Positions 26,082 to 35,282 of a stretch of 64,000 bases of DNA are shown here, one piece after another (position 1 is the first letter of the stretch; each line of letters starts with the position of its first letter). Where the stretch lies: assembly GCF_019599505.1 (NCBI RefSeq), contig NZ_RKLT01000012.1, forward strand, positions 30,086-94,085. Reading direction: 5' to 3'. The notes beneath the pieces were generated by a model that saw only the letters and a list, made by a program, of their open reading frames with translations, was not told the DNA's origin and did no database searches. The DNA is from Haloarcula nitratireducens. GTDB taxonomy: Archaea; Halobacteriota; Halobacteria; Halobacteriales; Haloarculaceae. The translations under genes and the position numbers were made by a program.

Positions 26082-27482
26082 TCATTCGATGGCCTGTTGA
26101 TTGGCCTGCTGGTTCGCCTGTTCCATCGCCTTTTGGGCCGACATCTTTCCGCTGATGATGTTCTGGACCGCCGACTGGGTGATGGAGTTCAGCGTCCCGA
26201 CGTTGGCCGAGAGGTACGGCCACCCACTGTTGCTGATTTGATCTTGGAAGACCTGGCCGACATCTCGGTCAAGGCCGTCCGTGTACCCCTCGAAGTACGC
26301 ATCCCACGCAGTCGACAGCGACGGGACGAGACCGGACCACTTAGCCTGGCGCTCCGCCGTCATCAGGTACTCGAGAAGGCTCCAAGACTGGCGCTTGCGT
26401 TCATCCGAGATGCTCTTCGCGATGCCCCAGGTTGGGGATCCGCCGAATCCGGATGGGGAAGCGTTGCCGAGTGTCGGGACGTACGTGATGCCAAACTCAA
26501 TGTCCGATTCCTCTTTGATAATTGCCGACTCCCACGACCCGACAAGGTACATCGACGTCTGTCCCTCAATCATCAGGTTCCGGCTGTTTATCGCGTTGTT
26601 GCTCAGCGTCCCCTGAGGCATTAGGTTCTCGCTGGACATCGTCTCGTACATTTCAGCAGCGCCGATGAACTCGTCGGCGGTATACTGTGGCTTGCCGTCG
26701 ACGACCGTCGAGTTGAGGTCACCGCGCGACCAAGCGTTGCTGTAGAACTGAAGACCAGTGTGGATGTGGTCGGCACCCGAGAATCCGAGTGGACGAATTC
26801 CGACCTCCTCTTTGATATCGCGCGCGACATTCAACATCCCTTCGGGTGATCCAAAGTAGTCCTGGGGACTCATCGGATCGTAGCCGGCCTGTTCGACGTG
26901 ACCGGCGTGGTAGTAGAGTGCACCCCAGTGACCGATCATCATCGGGATGACCTGAACTGTTCCGTTGAATGGGCCTTCGGCATTGAGAATCGACTGTATG
27001 AGGTCTGTCTCAGCGAAGTCATCTGATGATATAGACGAGTCCTCAAGGAACGAATCTAGACTCGCCAGATAGTCATTCGCCGCGAAGTTGAAGGCGGCAA
27101 CACCCATGACGGTCATCACGTCGAACGGATTACCGGCCTCGAAACGCGACCGCTCGGTCTGTGTCACGTTTGCGGCCTGTGCGGTCTCGGTCACGTTGAC
27201 TGACCAACCTGACTCGCTCTCCCACTCGCTCACATACTGGTGAAATGCCTCCAAGTTATCCGACGACAACTGGCCGCTGAAGATATTCATTTCGAGCGTC
27301 CCGCCGCTTGACCCGTCGCCGCCGTCGGTTGAGCCCGAACCATTACCTCCATTACCCGATGAGCCGTCGCCGCTGCCTCCGTCCCCGCCACATCCAGCGA
27401 GGAATATGGAACCCGTCGTCCCTGCGGCTGTTAGGAATTTACGTCTACTCTTGCGGAGCTTGCCGTTGTTGCTACCCGCCAT
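26082..27482 (-). CDS. ABC transporter substrate-binding lipoprotein (Tat-exported)
   Basis: A 466-residue extracellular sugar-binding protein. The N-terminus has a twin-arginine signal (SRRKFLTAAG) and a lipobox LAGC ending at C31, followed by a Gly/Ser/Asp linker (32-65) as in haloarchaeal lipoproteins. The rest fits the MalE-like extracellular solute-binding family type 1: an N-lobe EMNIFSG strand, GALYYHAGHVEQAGYD, and a C-terminal helix pair. A TATA box 27-32 nt before the ATG suggests its own leaderless promoter. It captures the sugar or oligosaccharide for the two permeases downstream. Confidence 0.9.
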   Translation of the reverse strand: MAGSNNGKLRKSRRKFLTAAGTTGSIFLAGCGGDGGSGDGSSGNGGNGSGSTDGGDGSSGGTLEMNIFSGQLSSDNLEAFHQYVSEWESESGWSVNVTETAQAANVTQTERSRFEAGNPFDVMTVMGVAAFNFAANDYLASLDSFLEDSSISSDDFAETDLIQSILNAEGPFNGTVQVIPMMIGHWGALYYHAGHVEQAGYDPMSPQDYFGSPEGMLNVARDIKEEVGIRPLGFSGADHIHTGLQFYSNAWSRGDLNSTVVDGKPQYTADEFIGAAEMYETMSSENLMPQGTLSNNAINSRNLMIEGQTSMYLVGSWESAIIKEESDIEFGITYVPTLGNASPSGFGGSPTWGIAKSISDERKRQSWSLLEYLMTAERQAKWSGLVPSLSTAWDAYFEGYTDGLDRDVGQVFQDQISNSGWPYLSANVGTLNSITQSAVQNIISGKMSAQKAMEQANQQANQQAIE

Positions 27483-27508
27483 GCTAACATATCATTTAAA
27501 ACATAGGC

Positions 27509-27514
27509 ATATAA
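27509..27514 (-). promoter_or_regulatory. Putative box A of the substrate-binding protein gene
   Basis: The minus strand reads TTATAT, 27-32 nt before the ATG at 27482, with AT-rich flanks. It gives the importer genes a promoter independent of the upstream ATPase gene. Confidence 0.5.
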
Positions 27515-27668
27515 TTGTTTCCAATTATTTTTGACATATCCCGGAAGTGATGATTGCCAATAGTCTACTGAACCAGATCTTATTCCAATAGCAGATGTTG
27601 TGCAGTGTCGTACGTAGTTATTCGTAGCGATTCTACATACAGCTGCTCCACAGAAATCCAATCGAAAG

Positions 27669-28796
27669 TTACCGTCCTTCTTGGATTTGTGTGGAGGGCT
27701 GTCCGGCTCGCTCCGGTACCTCTCGATACTTGATTGTCCGCCCGTTCTCGGCGAACAGGCATACGCGTTCTTCCGGAAACTGGAGCTCGATGATGTCATC
27801 AATAGTGGGATGAATCGCCTCATTGACGCGAGCCACGATGCTGGTCTCGTCAGAGAGAGTCAAATGTAGGAGATTCTCACTGCCCAGCTCCTCAACCACA
27901 TCGACCCGTGCTTGGACAGACGAGGTGGTCGAATCTTCGACCACTTGGATATCTTCGGGTCGGATTCCGAACTGCCCCTGAGTAACTGACGGATCCAATT
28001 CAGTAGACTCGAGCTTGTATTGGAAGTAATCTGTGTGGACGATCCCGTTCTCGAACTGGGCGTCGATCATATTCATACTCGGCGATCCGATGAACTGGGC
28101 GACAAACGCGTTGGCCGGCTGGTTGTACACCTCTATTGGGGTACCTACCTGCTGGATGTGGCCTTTGTTCATCACGACAATTCGGTCCGCCATCGTCATG
28201 GCCTCCGTCTGATCGTGGGTCACGTAGATAGTGGTCACGTTCAGGTCATTCTGAAGGCGCTGGAGTTCGGCCCGCATCTCCGTCCGCAACTTGGCGTCGA
28301 GATTCGACAGCGGCTCGTCCAAGAGGAAGACGTCCGGGTCTCGGACCATAGCCCGGCCAAGTGCGACGCGTTGTTGTTGCCCGCCGCTGAGCTGCCCAGG
28401 CTTTTGATCAAGGAGGTGGTCAATACTGAGCATCTCGGCGTACTGAGCGACTTGGTCTTCCATCTCTGATTTAGACATGCCCGAGGTGTACCGGAGGCCA
28501 AACATCATGTTCTCTTTGACAGTCTTGTGTGGATAGAGCGCATAATCTTGGAAGACCATCGCGATATCTCGGTTCTGTGGCTTCACGTCGTTGACGACTG
28601 TATCGCCGATCCGAATTGTTCCCTCTGACGGCCTCTGGAGCCCCGCAATCGTCTGGAGTGTCGTTGTCTTTCCACAGCCCGATGGTCCGACAAGGATGAC
28701 GAACTCCCCATCCTCGACGAGGAGATCTATATCCTCTGCCCCAACCACACCATCGGGATACACCTTCTTCATGTCCGTGAGTTCGACGTCCGCCAC
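27669..28796 (-). CDS. ABC transporter ATP-binding protein (MalK/UgpC type)
   Basis: A 375-residue ATPase that drives carbohydrate import. Walker A GPSGCGKT is near residue 38, the signature LSGGQQQRV near 135, Walker B VFLLDEP near 157, and the switch His in THDQTEAM. Residues ~240-375 form the TOBE/MOP-type regulatory domain (GIRPEDIQV) common to MalK and UgpC. It starts at GTG, preceded by a strong AGGTGATC ribosome-binding site. A box A at 28896-28902 gives a ~75-nt leader. The gap to the binding-protein gene (186 nt) contains a second promoter. Confidence 0.9.
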   Translation of the reverse strand: MADVELTDMKKVYPDGVVGAEDIDLLVEDGEFVILVGPSGCGKTTTLQTIAGLQRPSEGTIRIGDTVVNDVKPQNRDIAMVFQDYALYPHKTVKENMMFGLRYTSGMSKSEMEDQVAQYAEMLSIDHLLDQKPGQLSGGQQQRVALGRAMVRDPDVFLLDEPLSNLDAKLRTEMRAELQRLQNDLNVTTIYVTHDQTEAMTMADRIVVMNKGHIQQVGTPIEVYNQPANAFVAQFIGSPSMNMIDAQFENGIVHTDYFQYKLESTELDPSVTQGQFGIRPEDIQVVEDSTTSSVQARVDVVEELGSENLLHLTLSDETSIVARVNEAIHPTIDDIIELQFPEERVCLFAENGRTIKYREVPERAGQPSTQIQEGR

Positions 28797-28895
28797 GGTC
28801 AGATCACCTGTCTACTGTGAGTGACCGCTTGGTTAACTAGGATCGGACAGTAAGGTACACTATTCCTCATGTAGAATCAGATTTCTGTGCCATCC

Positions 28896-28902
28896 TTATA
28901 AA
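28896..28902 (-). promoter_or_regulatory. Putative box A of the ABC ATPase gene
   Basis: The minus strand reads TTTATAA, immediately after the stop of the upstream sulfatase gene and ~100 nt before the GTG at 28796. A GACAGTA-like sequence (28846-28852) lies in the leader. Confidence 0.45.
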
Positions 28903-28919
28903 TATTTCTCGCCCATCAA

Positions 28920-30449
28920 TCAGGGAGCAATGTCGAACCGTTCGTACTGCTCATCTGGGCAGTCAAGTTTTGCGAGTGCGCTTCGCATGATGGTCCGCAT
29001 CCGATCCACCGTCTGTTCATCGGACGTAGCGAGGTTATCGTGTTGGTTCGGGTCTTCAGTGACATCAAATAGCAGCGGCTCGTCCAGTTGTTCGAATGAC
29101 TTGCCAGGATAGCGCCAGACAGGAGTGTCGGTGTACGGGAGGAACTGTCCGGACTCGGCTTCGGTCTTCGGCTCGCGGGGTGTGAACCAAGAGTTCGGGT
29201 TCATCATCGTCGTCGAGTAACAGTACGTATCGACCGTACCATCACAAGGGAGGTGATACGTATGTGTGCCATCGGTAACGTTGACAGCAGAGCTCCAGTA
29301 GCCGTAAAGCGCCCAGTCTCGATGGCTGTCAGTTGCCCCATCTAGCAATGGTTCGAGGCTTCGACTATGCCGGTGATCGGTCCCTTCAATGTCCGCAGCG
29401 TCGAGAAGTGTCCCGTACACGTCCACCGCCGACGTTAGCGCGTCCACACGCTCTCCCATCCGCGGGCTGTCTGGCTGCCAGATGAAAAGCGGAGTGTGTG
29501 CGATAGTATTGTACACTGGAGGATCGTTCTTCCCCACCCACCCGTGATCACCGAGCATGAATCCGTGGTCAGACATAACGACGACCATCGTATCTTCCCA
29601 GAGGTCACTTCTGTCGAGTTCGTCGAGCACACGACCGAACCATCGGTCGACCATCGTTATTTTCCCTGCATACTGGGCCCGCAAGAACGACAGTTCTCGG
29701 TCCGATAGTTCGCTCTGGCCCTCGTCAACTCGGCCGTAATAGGGCCAGTTAGTAAGTTCCACGTCGGTCGGGTCCTCGTCGGTATACATCGAAGCGTACG
29801 GTTCCGGGCAGTGGAATGGCTCGTGAACATCGAAGCTATCGACGTAGCAGAACCAGCGGTCCCAGTCACGGTTCTCCCGGAGCCATTCGGCCGTTCGTGA
29901 GAACACACGTGGCGCGAAGAAATCCCGCTCGTCCAGTTCATCCATGTCAGCCACGTTGCGGGCGTACTGTGGGCGGTTGATATATTGGAGCGAATCAACG
30001 GGGTCCGTGTCACGATCGCCAGTTTGGTCAACGAGTCGGTCGTTCGGTTCCTTCGGTGCGGTCCGATAGGCGTCGTGTTCGTGGCCTCGGACTAGTTCGA
30101 AGCCGTGGAAGCTGTCATAGTAGCCGTGGCTCCCGTGTTGGAAGTAGTGATAATGGTCGGTGATGAGTTTCGTGACCATCCCATTCTGTCGTGCGAGTTC
30201 GGGCAGCGTCTCGTCGAACGGCTCGACAGGCCCCCACGGTCGCCAGAGGAATTCCTGGGTCCCAGTCAGCCATTCGCGGCGTGCGGGCATGCACGGAAGA
30301 CTTCCGGCGTAATGGGTGTCGAACGTTGCCGCCCGTTCAGCGAACCGGTCGAGATTTGGGGTCGCGACGTCGATTTCGAAACTACCGCCGTAGACGTCGA
30401 GGAGATCTCGTCGCAGGCTGTCGACTGAAATCAGCAGGATATTGTTCAT
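28920..30449 (-). CDS. Sulfatase (formylglycine type)
   Basis: A 509-residue sulfatase. The ATG at 30449 is chosen because the protein then begins MNNILLISVDSLRRD, the standard first strand with metal ligands, and because GAGGTG sits just upstream. A longer frame to 30554 has an Arg/Cys-rich, non-conserved start. The maturation motif is CMPAR (C53-R57). VMSDHGFMLGDHG provides the second metal site, with WVGKN downstream. It has no export signal. Its start overlaps the stop of the preceding Cys-rich gene (ATGA), so the two are translationally coupled. It probably removes sulfate from an imported glycan fragment. Confidence 0.85.
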   Translation of the reverse strand: MNNILLISVDSLRRDLLDVYGGSFEIDVATPNLDRFAERAATFDTHYAGSLPCMPARREWLTGTQEFLWRPWGPVEPFDETLPELARQNGMVTKLITDHYHYFQHGSHGYYDSFHGFELVRGHEHDAYRTAPKEPNDRLVDQTGDRDTDPVDSLQYINRPQYARNVADMDELDERDFFAPRVFSRTAEWLRENRDWDRWFCYVDSFDVHEPFHCPEPYASMYTDEDPTDVELTNWPYYGRVDEGQSELSDRELSFLRAQYAGKITMVDRWFGRVLDELDRSDLWEDTMVVVMSDHGFMLGDHGWVGKNDPPVYNTIAHTPLFIWQPDSPRMGERVDALTSAVDVYGTLLDAADIEGTDHRHSRSLEPLLDGATDSHRDWALYGYWSSAVNVTDGTHTYHLPCDGTVDTYCYSTTMMNPNSWFTPREPKTEAESGQFLPYTDTPVWRYPGKSFEQLDEPLLFDVTEDPNQHDNLATSDEQTVDRMRTIMRSALAKLDCPDEQYERFDIAP

Positions 30450-30646
30450 CGGTAGCACCTCTTCAATAGCTCCGCATGGCTGTCGCCGGTAATCAGCTCC
30501 CCGTCGACAACCAAAAGCGGCTCGCGGTAGCAGCGTCCACAGTGTTCGAGACACGGCGCGACCACGGTGGATGTGTCAAGTTTCTCAAGCCGGTTCCGGA
30601 CTTCGCTGTCAATGTTACTGACGCACGCTTCGATACACTCTGTCAT
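30446..30646 (-). CDS. Small Cys-rich DUF1450/YuzB-like protein
   Basis: A 66-residue protein with cysteines at 4, 8, 32, 36, 39 and 64. The segment CLEHCGRCYREPLLVVDGELITG with a C-terminal ELLKR resembles DUF1450 (YuzB) proteins, small thioredoxin-like or ferredoxin-like folds of unknown role. Its TGA overlaps the ATG of the downstream sulfatase gene, so the two are made together. The cysteines could bind an Fe-S cluster or metal, or handle thiols. A link to sulfatase maturation is an open possibility, not a demonstrated one. Confidence 0.65.
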   Translation of the reverse strand: MTECIEACVSNIDSEVRNRLEKLDTSTVVAPCLEHCGRCYREPLLVVDGELITGDSHAELLKRCYR

Positions 30647-30739
30647 CGTGATACTTGCTCATCGGTCTATACCAAGATAGTATTTTCGTCGGTTTCTATG
30701 TGGTGCCGTGAACGGAGGGTGAACAGGGTTAATTCGGTG

Positions 30740-31690
30740 TTACTCCCGCAAGCGCGCGATTGCGATTCCGCGCTCTCCCGCAACGGAGTACAAGAGGTAT
30801 CGCTCGCCTTCGTCCTCGAAGATAGCCGGGTCACGGACCTGCCGAACGGGTGTCCGCGAAAACCCAGATGTTGACTCCGAAATGGGTTGGTTACCCCCTT
30901 CGTAGGGCGTTTCCGGTTCGAGAATGAGTGTTTCGTCGTACGGCTCCCACTCCCGCCAGTCACGAGATAGATCAAGCGTCGACCTGAAGATGCGTTCCGG
31001 TCTGTCACCCCGGTTCGAGTAGTAGACGAACAGACGGTCATCGCTGCGCCGAACCGCCGGATGTCGCATCTCGTCGGGGAAGACTGTTGGTCCGGTCTCG
31101 AGGTCCGAATATTCGTCAGCCCGGCGATATAGGTGACCACGGCCACCCAGAAAGTACCACACGTCCCGGTATCGGAACCGTCGGAGGTACGGCGTCGCGA
31201 ACGGCCCGGCCGTGGACTCGAAGTTGAGCCCATCATGCGATTGGGCGACGCCCGATGCCTGTCCACCGGGACCGTCGAACTGCATGTACGTGTCGTAGTC
31301 ACTGACCCCGTGGTAGTACAGCCACACCGTCTTCGTCTCGTGGTCAAGGTGAACGTCGGGTGAGGCGACGTGGTGTTCGAGCGCTGTGTCGTCAATGTGG
31401 AGTGTTCCTGGTTCGTACATCGTCCACGGACCATCCAGCGTATCGGCGTAGGCCAAGTAGATGTATCGGCCTTGATGATTGGCAAAATAGAGGTAGTACG
31501 CACCGAGCGGTTCGTCTATCCACGGCGGCGCGCGGACGAGTGAGGGGCCGTTGATGTTCTCTGCCATACCCGTCAAGTCAGTCGACTCTACTCCAGACTC
31601 AATGTCTTTCACCGTCTCAGGCAATTCTGCGAGCGGAGCGACCATCTCGGGCGTAACGATAGGGTTCGCGTCGAATCGCTGCACGTCCAT
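30740..31690 (-). CDS. Five-bladed beta-propeller glycosidase-like protein (GH43/GH32/GH117 type)
   Basis: A 316-residue protein with repeated beta-propeller blade motifs: GAYYLYFANHQGRYIYLAYAD, TVWLYYHGV, VWYFLGGRG, DRLFVYYSNRG, ERYLLYSVAG. The ASPDVH, RHPAV and RDPAIFED segments resemble the acidic active-site positions of GH43 and GH117 enzymes, but I cannot fix the three catalytic acids by eye. The ATG at 31690 has a TATA-like TTAGAT ~28 nt upstream; the open frame extends to a TTG at 31705. There is no export signal, so it would act on imported oligosaccharides. Beside three sulfatases it suggests breakdown of a sulfated glycan. Confidence 0.7.
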   Translation of the reverse strand: MDVQRFDANPIVTPEMVAPLAELPETVKDIESGVESTDLTGMAENINGPSLVRAPPWIDEPLGAYYLYFANHQGRYIYLAYADTLDGPWTMYEPGTLHIDDTALEHHVASPDVHLDHETKTVWLYYHGVSDYDTYMQFDGPGGQASGVAQSHDGLNFESTAGPFATPYLRRFRYRDVWYFLGGRGHLYRRADEYSDLETGPTVFPDEMRHPAVRRSDDRLFVYYSNRGDRPERIFRSTLDLSRDWREWEPYDETLILEPETPYEGGNQPISESTSGFSRTPVRQVRDPAIFEDEGERYLLYSVAGERGIAIARLRE

Positions 31691-31767
31691 GTCAAATGGT
31701 GGCAAAGGACCTATCTAAGTGTTGTGGGACCACGGGGACACCATGTTCGTCGCTACATTGGAAGTGT

Positions 31768-32547
31768 TCAGGGCTGGTCCCAGTAGGCAGGTTGAACGCA
31801 GTGGAGACCACCGTCGACGGGGATGTTTGCGCCTGTGAGAAAGGATGCAGCGTCGCTGGCCAAGAATGCGACAACACTCGCGACATCTGACGGGTCCCCA
31901 AGGCGTTCCAGCGGGTAGGCTGCTGGGACGTCGTCATCCTGCGCCGTGATAACGGATTCGTTGCGTCCAACGCGAACCTGCCCGGGTTCGACACTGTTTA
32001 CCCGAACGGCTGGTCCAAGGTCGACTGCGAGCGCTCGCGTCAAACCGGCGACGCCGGTCTTCGAGACGTTGTACGGGAACGCCCCGGGGACAGTTGAGGT
32101 AGCGTGAATCGACGAGATATTCGTGACAGTACCACGTTCCATGTACGGCAACGAATACTTGACGACGAGCCAATAGGCCCGGAGGTTGACCTGCATGAGG
32201 GCGTCCCACTCGGCCTGCGAGCACTCTTCGGCGGTCTCGGTCGTCATGACGGCCGCATTGTTGACGACGTGGTCGATTCCATCGAACTCGGCTGCGCTCT
32301 TGCTGGCTAAGCGTTCGATTTGCTCGTCGTCACCCAGGTCCGCGGCAACGAACGTTGCCTGGCCGTCGGTGTCCTCAATAGCATCGACGACCGTGCGGCC
32401 CGATTCGGCGTTCGCTTCGAGACCAGTCACGATAACCGACGCGCCAGCGCGCCCGAAGTGACGGGCTATTTTGGCCCCGAGGCCGCTCGTTGATCCGGTC
32501 ACCAAGACTGCCTCTCCGGCGAAATTCGTGGTAAACTGTCCTGTCAT
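31768..32547 (-). CDS. Short-chain dehydrogenase/reductase
   Basis: A 259-residue NAD(P)-dependent oxidoreductase of the classical SDR family. TGSTSGLG (18-25) binds the cofactor, NNAA is near 97, the catalytic Ser is in SSIH (near 146), and Y159/K163 in YNVSK complete the active site. The C-terminal ASFLTGANIPVDGG segment is typical. The ATG at 32547 has a TTTAAT box A ~24 nt upstream. It heads the minus-strand catabolic block, divergent from the sulfatase gene at 32681. Oxidation of a sugar to a lactone is the likely role in this context, by inference. Confidence 0.85.
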   Translation of the reverse strand: MTGQFTTNFAGEAVLVTGSTSGLGAKIARHFGRAGASVIVTGLEANAESGRTVVDAIEDTDGQATFVAADLGDDEQIERLASKSAAEFDGIDHVVNNAAVMTTETAEECSQAEWDALMQVNLRAYWLVVKYSLPYMERGTVTNISSIHATSTVPGAFPYNVSKTGVAGLTRALAVDLGPAVRVNSVEPGQVRVGRNESVITAQDDDVPAAYPLERLGDPSDVASVVAFLASDAASFLTGANIPVDGGLHCVQPAYWDQP

Positions 32548-32618
32548 GAACATAGTCTCTCACGAGCCGGATTAAATCTACCCGCGTTCGTGAATCACTC
32601 GAGTCGCCCACATGATTT

Positions 32619-32652
32619 GACAGTACACTCGCCGTACTGCCCGACACTTATA
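32619..32652. promoter_or_regulatory. Operator-like dyad and box A between divergent SDR and sulfatase genes
   Basis: CAGTAC (32621-32626) and GTACTG (32634-32639) form a perfect 6-bp dyad with a 7-nt spacer. It sits directly upstream of CTTATA (32647-32652), the box A of the sulfatase gene at 32681. The opposite promoter (ATTAAA, 32571-32576) serves the SDR gene. A regulator such as the IclR protein encoded nearby could bind here. Confidence 0.5.
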
Positions 32653-32680
32653 TCACCATAGTTGCTGAATGGACAGCCGC

Positions 32681-34060
32681 ATGCGTGTCGTATACTTTGA
32701 CATCGACTCGCTACGTCCCGATCACCTTGGGGCGTACGGGTACGAACAACCAACAAGTCCGAACATCGACCGCCTCGCCGAGGACAGCGTCATCTTCGAC
32801 CGCCACTATACGGCGAATTCCCCTTGTATGCCATCACGGGCAGCGTGGATATCCGGTCGCTACGGCGTCAACAATGGGGTGGCGACGCATGGTCCTGAGG
32901 GGCGAACGCTCTCTTCCCCCTACCATTGGGAGGGGTTCGAGGGCGAACTCCGGGAGTACTGGACCCTGCCAGAACTGTTCTACAACGAACGGGTCACGAC
33001 TGCTGGCGTATCATCGTTCCCCCGTCATACCGCACCGTGGTTCTACCATGTCTGGCACCAGTTCCACACGCCGCAAGAACCCGACGATCAGGTCGCCGAG
33101 TGGCCGGTCGGGCGTGGCTTCCAGACGCCACGCGCCGAACATGTCTCCGACATCGGACTTTCGGTGCTCGAAGACCTCGACGACGAGTTCTTCCTGTATA
33201 TGCAGTATTGGGACCCACACATCCCGTATTACCGGTCCGAAGAAGAGATAGACAAGTTCCGTGACCCGCCCCTTCCCCCCTATCCCACAGCGGATCAGAT
33301 TGAAGACGACGACCACTGGGTGGAAGGGACTGGGACTGACATCACGAGCATGGACGAGTACGAGGAGATGCTCGCTCACTATGACGCGGAGATCCATTAC
33401 GCGGACGAGCATATCGGTCGAGTACTCGATTACCTGCGGGCGGAGGGGCTATACGACGAGACACTCATCGTCGTCTCTGCCGACCACGGCGAGGAGTTCG
33501 GCGAACATGGGGGCTATCAGACCCACTGGGCGGCTCACGAAGGAACCAACCGAGTCCCGCTCATCGTGAAACCACCGTCGTCGGTCGATATCGAACCCGG
33601 ACACCGGTCCGAACTCGTCACGAACGTGGACGTGGCACCGACTCTTGCGGACTACGCGGGATTCGACGCACCTGACGCCTGGCAGGGTCGGTCGCTCAGA
33701 CCGCTTGTCGCGGGTGAAGAGACGGAATGGCGCGACCACATCGTGTTTGAACACGGACTCTTCGTCGCCCAACGGGCTATCCGAACGGACCAATGGAAAC
33801 TTCTGCGGACCTACCACCCAGGCATCTGGCCCGAGCGGTTTTCGGACGTAGCGCTGTACAATCTCGAAGAAGACCCGTGGGAGCAGGATAACGTCGCTGT
33901 CGACCATCCAGAGCTCGTTACCGAACTCCGAGGAAAAATGACCGAGTGGGTAGAGGACCATGTCGGCCGCGAAGGCGACTCGCTGATGGCCGTCGCCAGA
34001 AATGGGCCGATGGGATACAAGGTCGCAGCGAACGAGTGGAACTCTTACAAGTACCTGTAG
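32681..34060 (+). CDS. Sulfatase (formylglycine type)
   Basis: A 459-residue sulfatase. The ATG at 32681 gives MRVVYFDIDSLRPDHLG, the usual first strand with metal ligands; box A lies ~30 nt upstream. A second ATG at 32669 adds four residues. The maturation motif CMPSR (C49-R53) is intact. SADHGEEFGEHG supplies the second half of the metal site. There is no signal peptide. It is the third sulfatase of the island and the only one on the plus strand. The three are clearly different from each other, which suggests distinct sulfate positions or sugars rather than recent duplication. Confidence 0.85.
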   Translation: MRVVYFDIDSLRPDHLGAYGYEQPTSPNIDRLAEDSVIFDRHYTANSPCMPSRAAWISGRYGVNNGVATHGPEGRTLSSPYHWEGFEGELREYWTLPELFYNERVTTAGVSSFPRHTAPWFYHVWHQFHTPQEPDDQVAEWPVGRGFQTPRAEHVSDIGLSVLEDLDDEFFLYMQYWDPHIPYYRSEEEIDKFRDPPLPPYPTADQIEDDDHWVEGTGTDITSMDEYEEMLAHYDAEIHYADEHIGRVLDYLRAEGLYDETLIVVSADHGEEFGEHGGYQTHWAAHEGTNRVPLIVKPPSSVDIEPGHRSELVTNVDVAPTLADYAGFDAPDAWQGRSLRPLVAGEETEWRDHIVFEHGLFVAQRAIRTDQWKLLRTYHPGIWPERFSDVALYNLEEDPWEQDNVAVDHPELVTELRGKMTEWVEDHVGREGDSLMAVARNGPMGYKVAANEWNSYKYL

Positions 34061-34091
34061 GCTGTCCTCAACTATACTTTCTGTTGTCGAA

Positions 34092-35138
34092 TTAGTCGTC
34101 AGCAATCGATTCGAGCGCCGCGCGGAGGTACCCGACAGCGAACGATCGCGAGCGGTGTCCCCAGTCGGTATCGCCGGCGACCTGTGGAACGTGGTCGGGA
34201 ATAAGAATCCCGTCGTACTCGACCGCTTTGAGCGCACGTAGAACCTCGAAGGTGTCGTAGTTCCCCTGGTCGACGAACGTCTCGTGGAACGAGGGAACGG
34301 TCCCCTGGACATCCCGGAAGTGGACGTAGAAGATTTCATCCCGTTTACCGAACCGTTCGATGACGTCGAAGACGTTCTCGGTCGAAGCCGACCACGTCCC
34401 TAGACCTAGGTTTATCCCGTGGTTCGGGCTTTCTACGAGGTCCATCGTCCGATTGAAATCATCGATAGTCGTGTGTACCAGCGGTGTGCCGTCGAAGTCG
34501 GAAATTGGAGGGTCGTTAGGGTGCAAGGCGAGTTTCACACCGACTTCCTCAGCGACGGGCAAAATCTCCTTGAGGAAGCGTTCGTAGTTGCGCCAAAGTT
34601 CGTCCGCTGAGAGTGCCGACCGCTCTTCCGTCGATTTCCCTAAATCACGGGTCTCGAACGCCGTCACCTTCGCGTCACCGCGCCACTTCTTTCCAACTGA
34701 CGTCCGGCCGACCCCTTTCGGAGACCAGTCATACCCCAGGACCGGAATGCCCGCTCGTCCGACGGCTCGAACCGCTTGTTTGAGTCGCTCCAGTTCCGAA
34801 TCGGATCCCTCTCGACCGTACATGACCGGTTCCGTCGAGCAACCAGGGAACCCCTCGATAGCAGCCAGCCGAAGCCCCTCCTCTTCGATCCAGCGACGGA
34901 CTTGGACGAGTTTCGGGAACAGCGGTCCCTCCTCCTCACTCTCGATGACGGACTTTTCCTCGTGTTTCTGTTTGTAGAATCCGTTCATAGTGAGCATCTG
35001 CGGCGCGGTAGAGAACTCGAGAGAGATATCGTTCACACCGAGTTGCTTGAATAGGCGCAGTCGCTCTTCATCGGGTTGGCGAACGTGTCCGATACCGACA
35101 CGCATACCTTTAGGTGGAGAATCGGCTTGGTCAACCAT
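34092..35138 (-). CDS. Mannonate dehydratase-like protein (UxuA family)
   Basis: A 348-residue TIM-barrel protein. The UxuA-type segments LALHPNDPP (near 206), FYVHFRDVQG (near 271), then DHVP (near 315) and HRSRSFAVGYLRAAL at the C-terminus are visible; the His and Asp residues would bind the metal. UxuA converts D-mannonate to 2-keto-3-deoxygluconate; relatives act on other sugar acids. The ATG at 35138 is supported by TTATTA ~28 nt upstream (leaderless). It is divergent from the RraA-like gene. The dehydratase fits a non-phosphorylative sugar-acid pathway. Confidence 0.75.
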   Translation of the reverse strand: MVDQADSPPKGMRVGIGHVRQPDEERLRLFKQLGVNDISLEFSTAPQMLTMNGFYKQKHEEKSVIESEEEGPLFPKLVQVRRWIEEEGLRLAAIEGFPGCSTEPVMYGREGSDSELERLKQAVRAVGRAGIPVLGYDWSPKGVGRTSVGKKWRGDAKVTAFETRDLGKSTEERSALSADELWRNYERFLKEILPVAEEVGVKLALHPNDPPISDFDGTPLVHTTIDDFNRTMDLVESPNHGINLGLGTWSASTENVFDVIERFGKRDEIFYVHFRDVQGTVPSFHETFVDQGNYDTFEVLRALKAVEYDGILIPDHVPQVAGDTDWGHRSRSFAVGYLRAALESIADD

Positions 35139-35250
35139 ACGAGGGATTCTCGCACATAGAATAATAAGTTTTCTTTCGTATGGATGACGATTCAACACAG
35201 GCGGTCCGACAGTAGTCTAACAACACACGATACTGCTGTTCACTACCAAC

Positions 35251-35257
35251 TTATTTA
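35251..35257 (+). promoter_or_regulatory. Putative box A of the RraA-like gene
   Basis: TTATTTA lies ~29 nt before the ATG at 35283. A GACAGTA sequence (35208-35214), shared with other island promoters, lies further upstream. Confidence 0.5.
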
Positions 35258-35282
35258 CCATCGTGAGTACTGGCTGTAGGAT

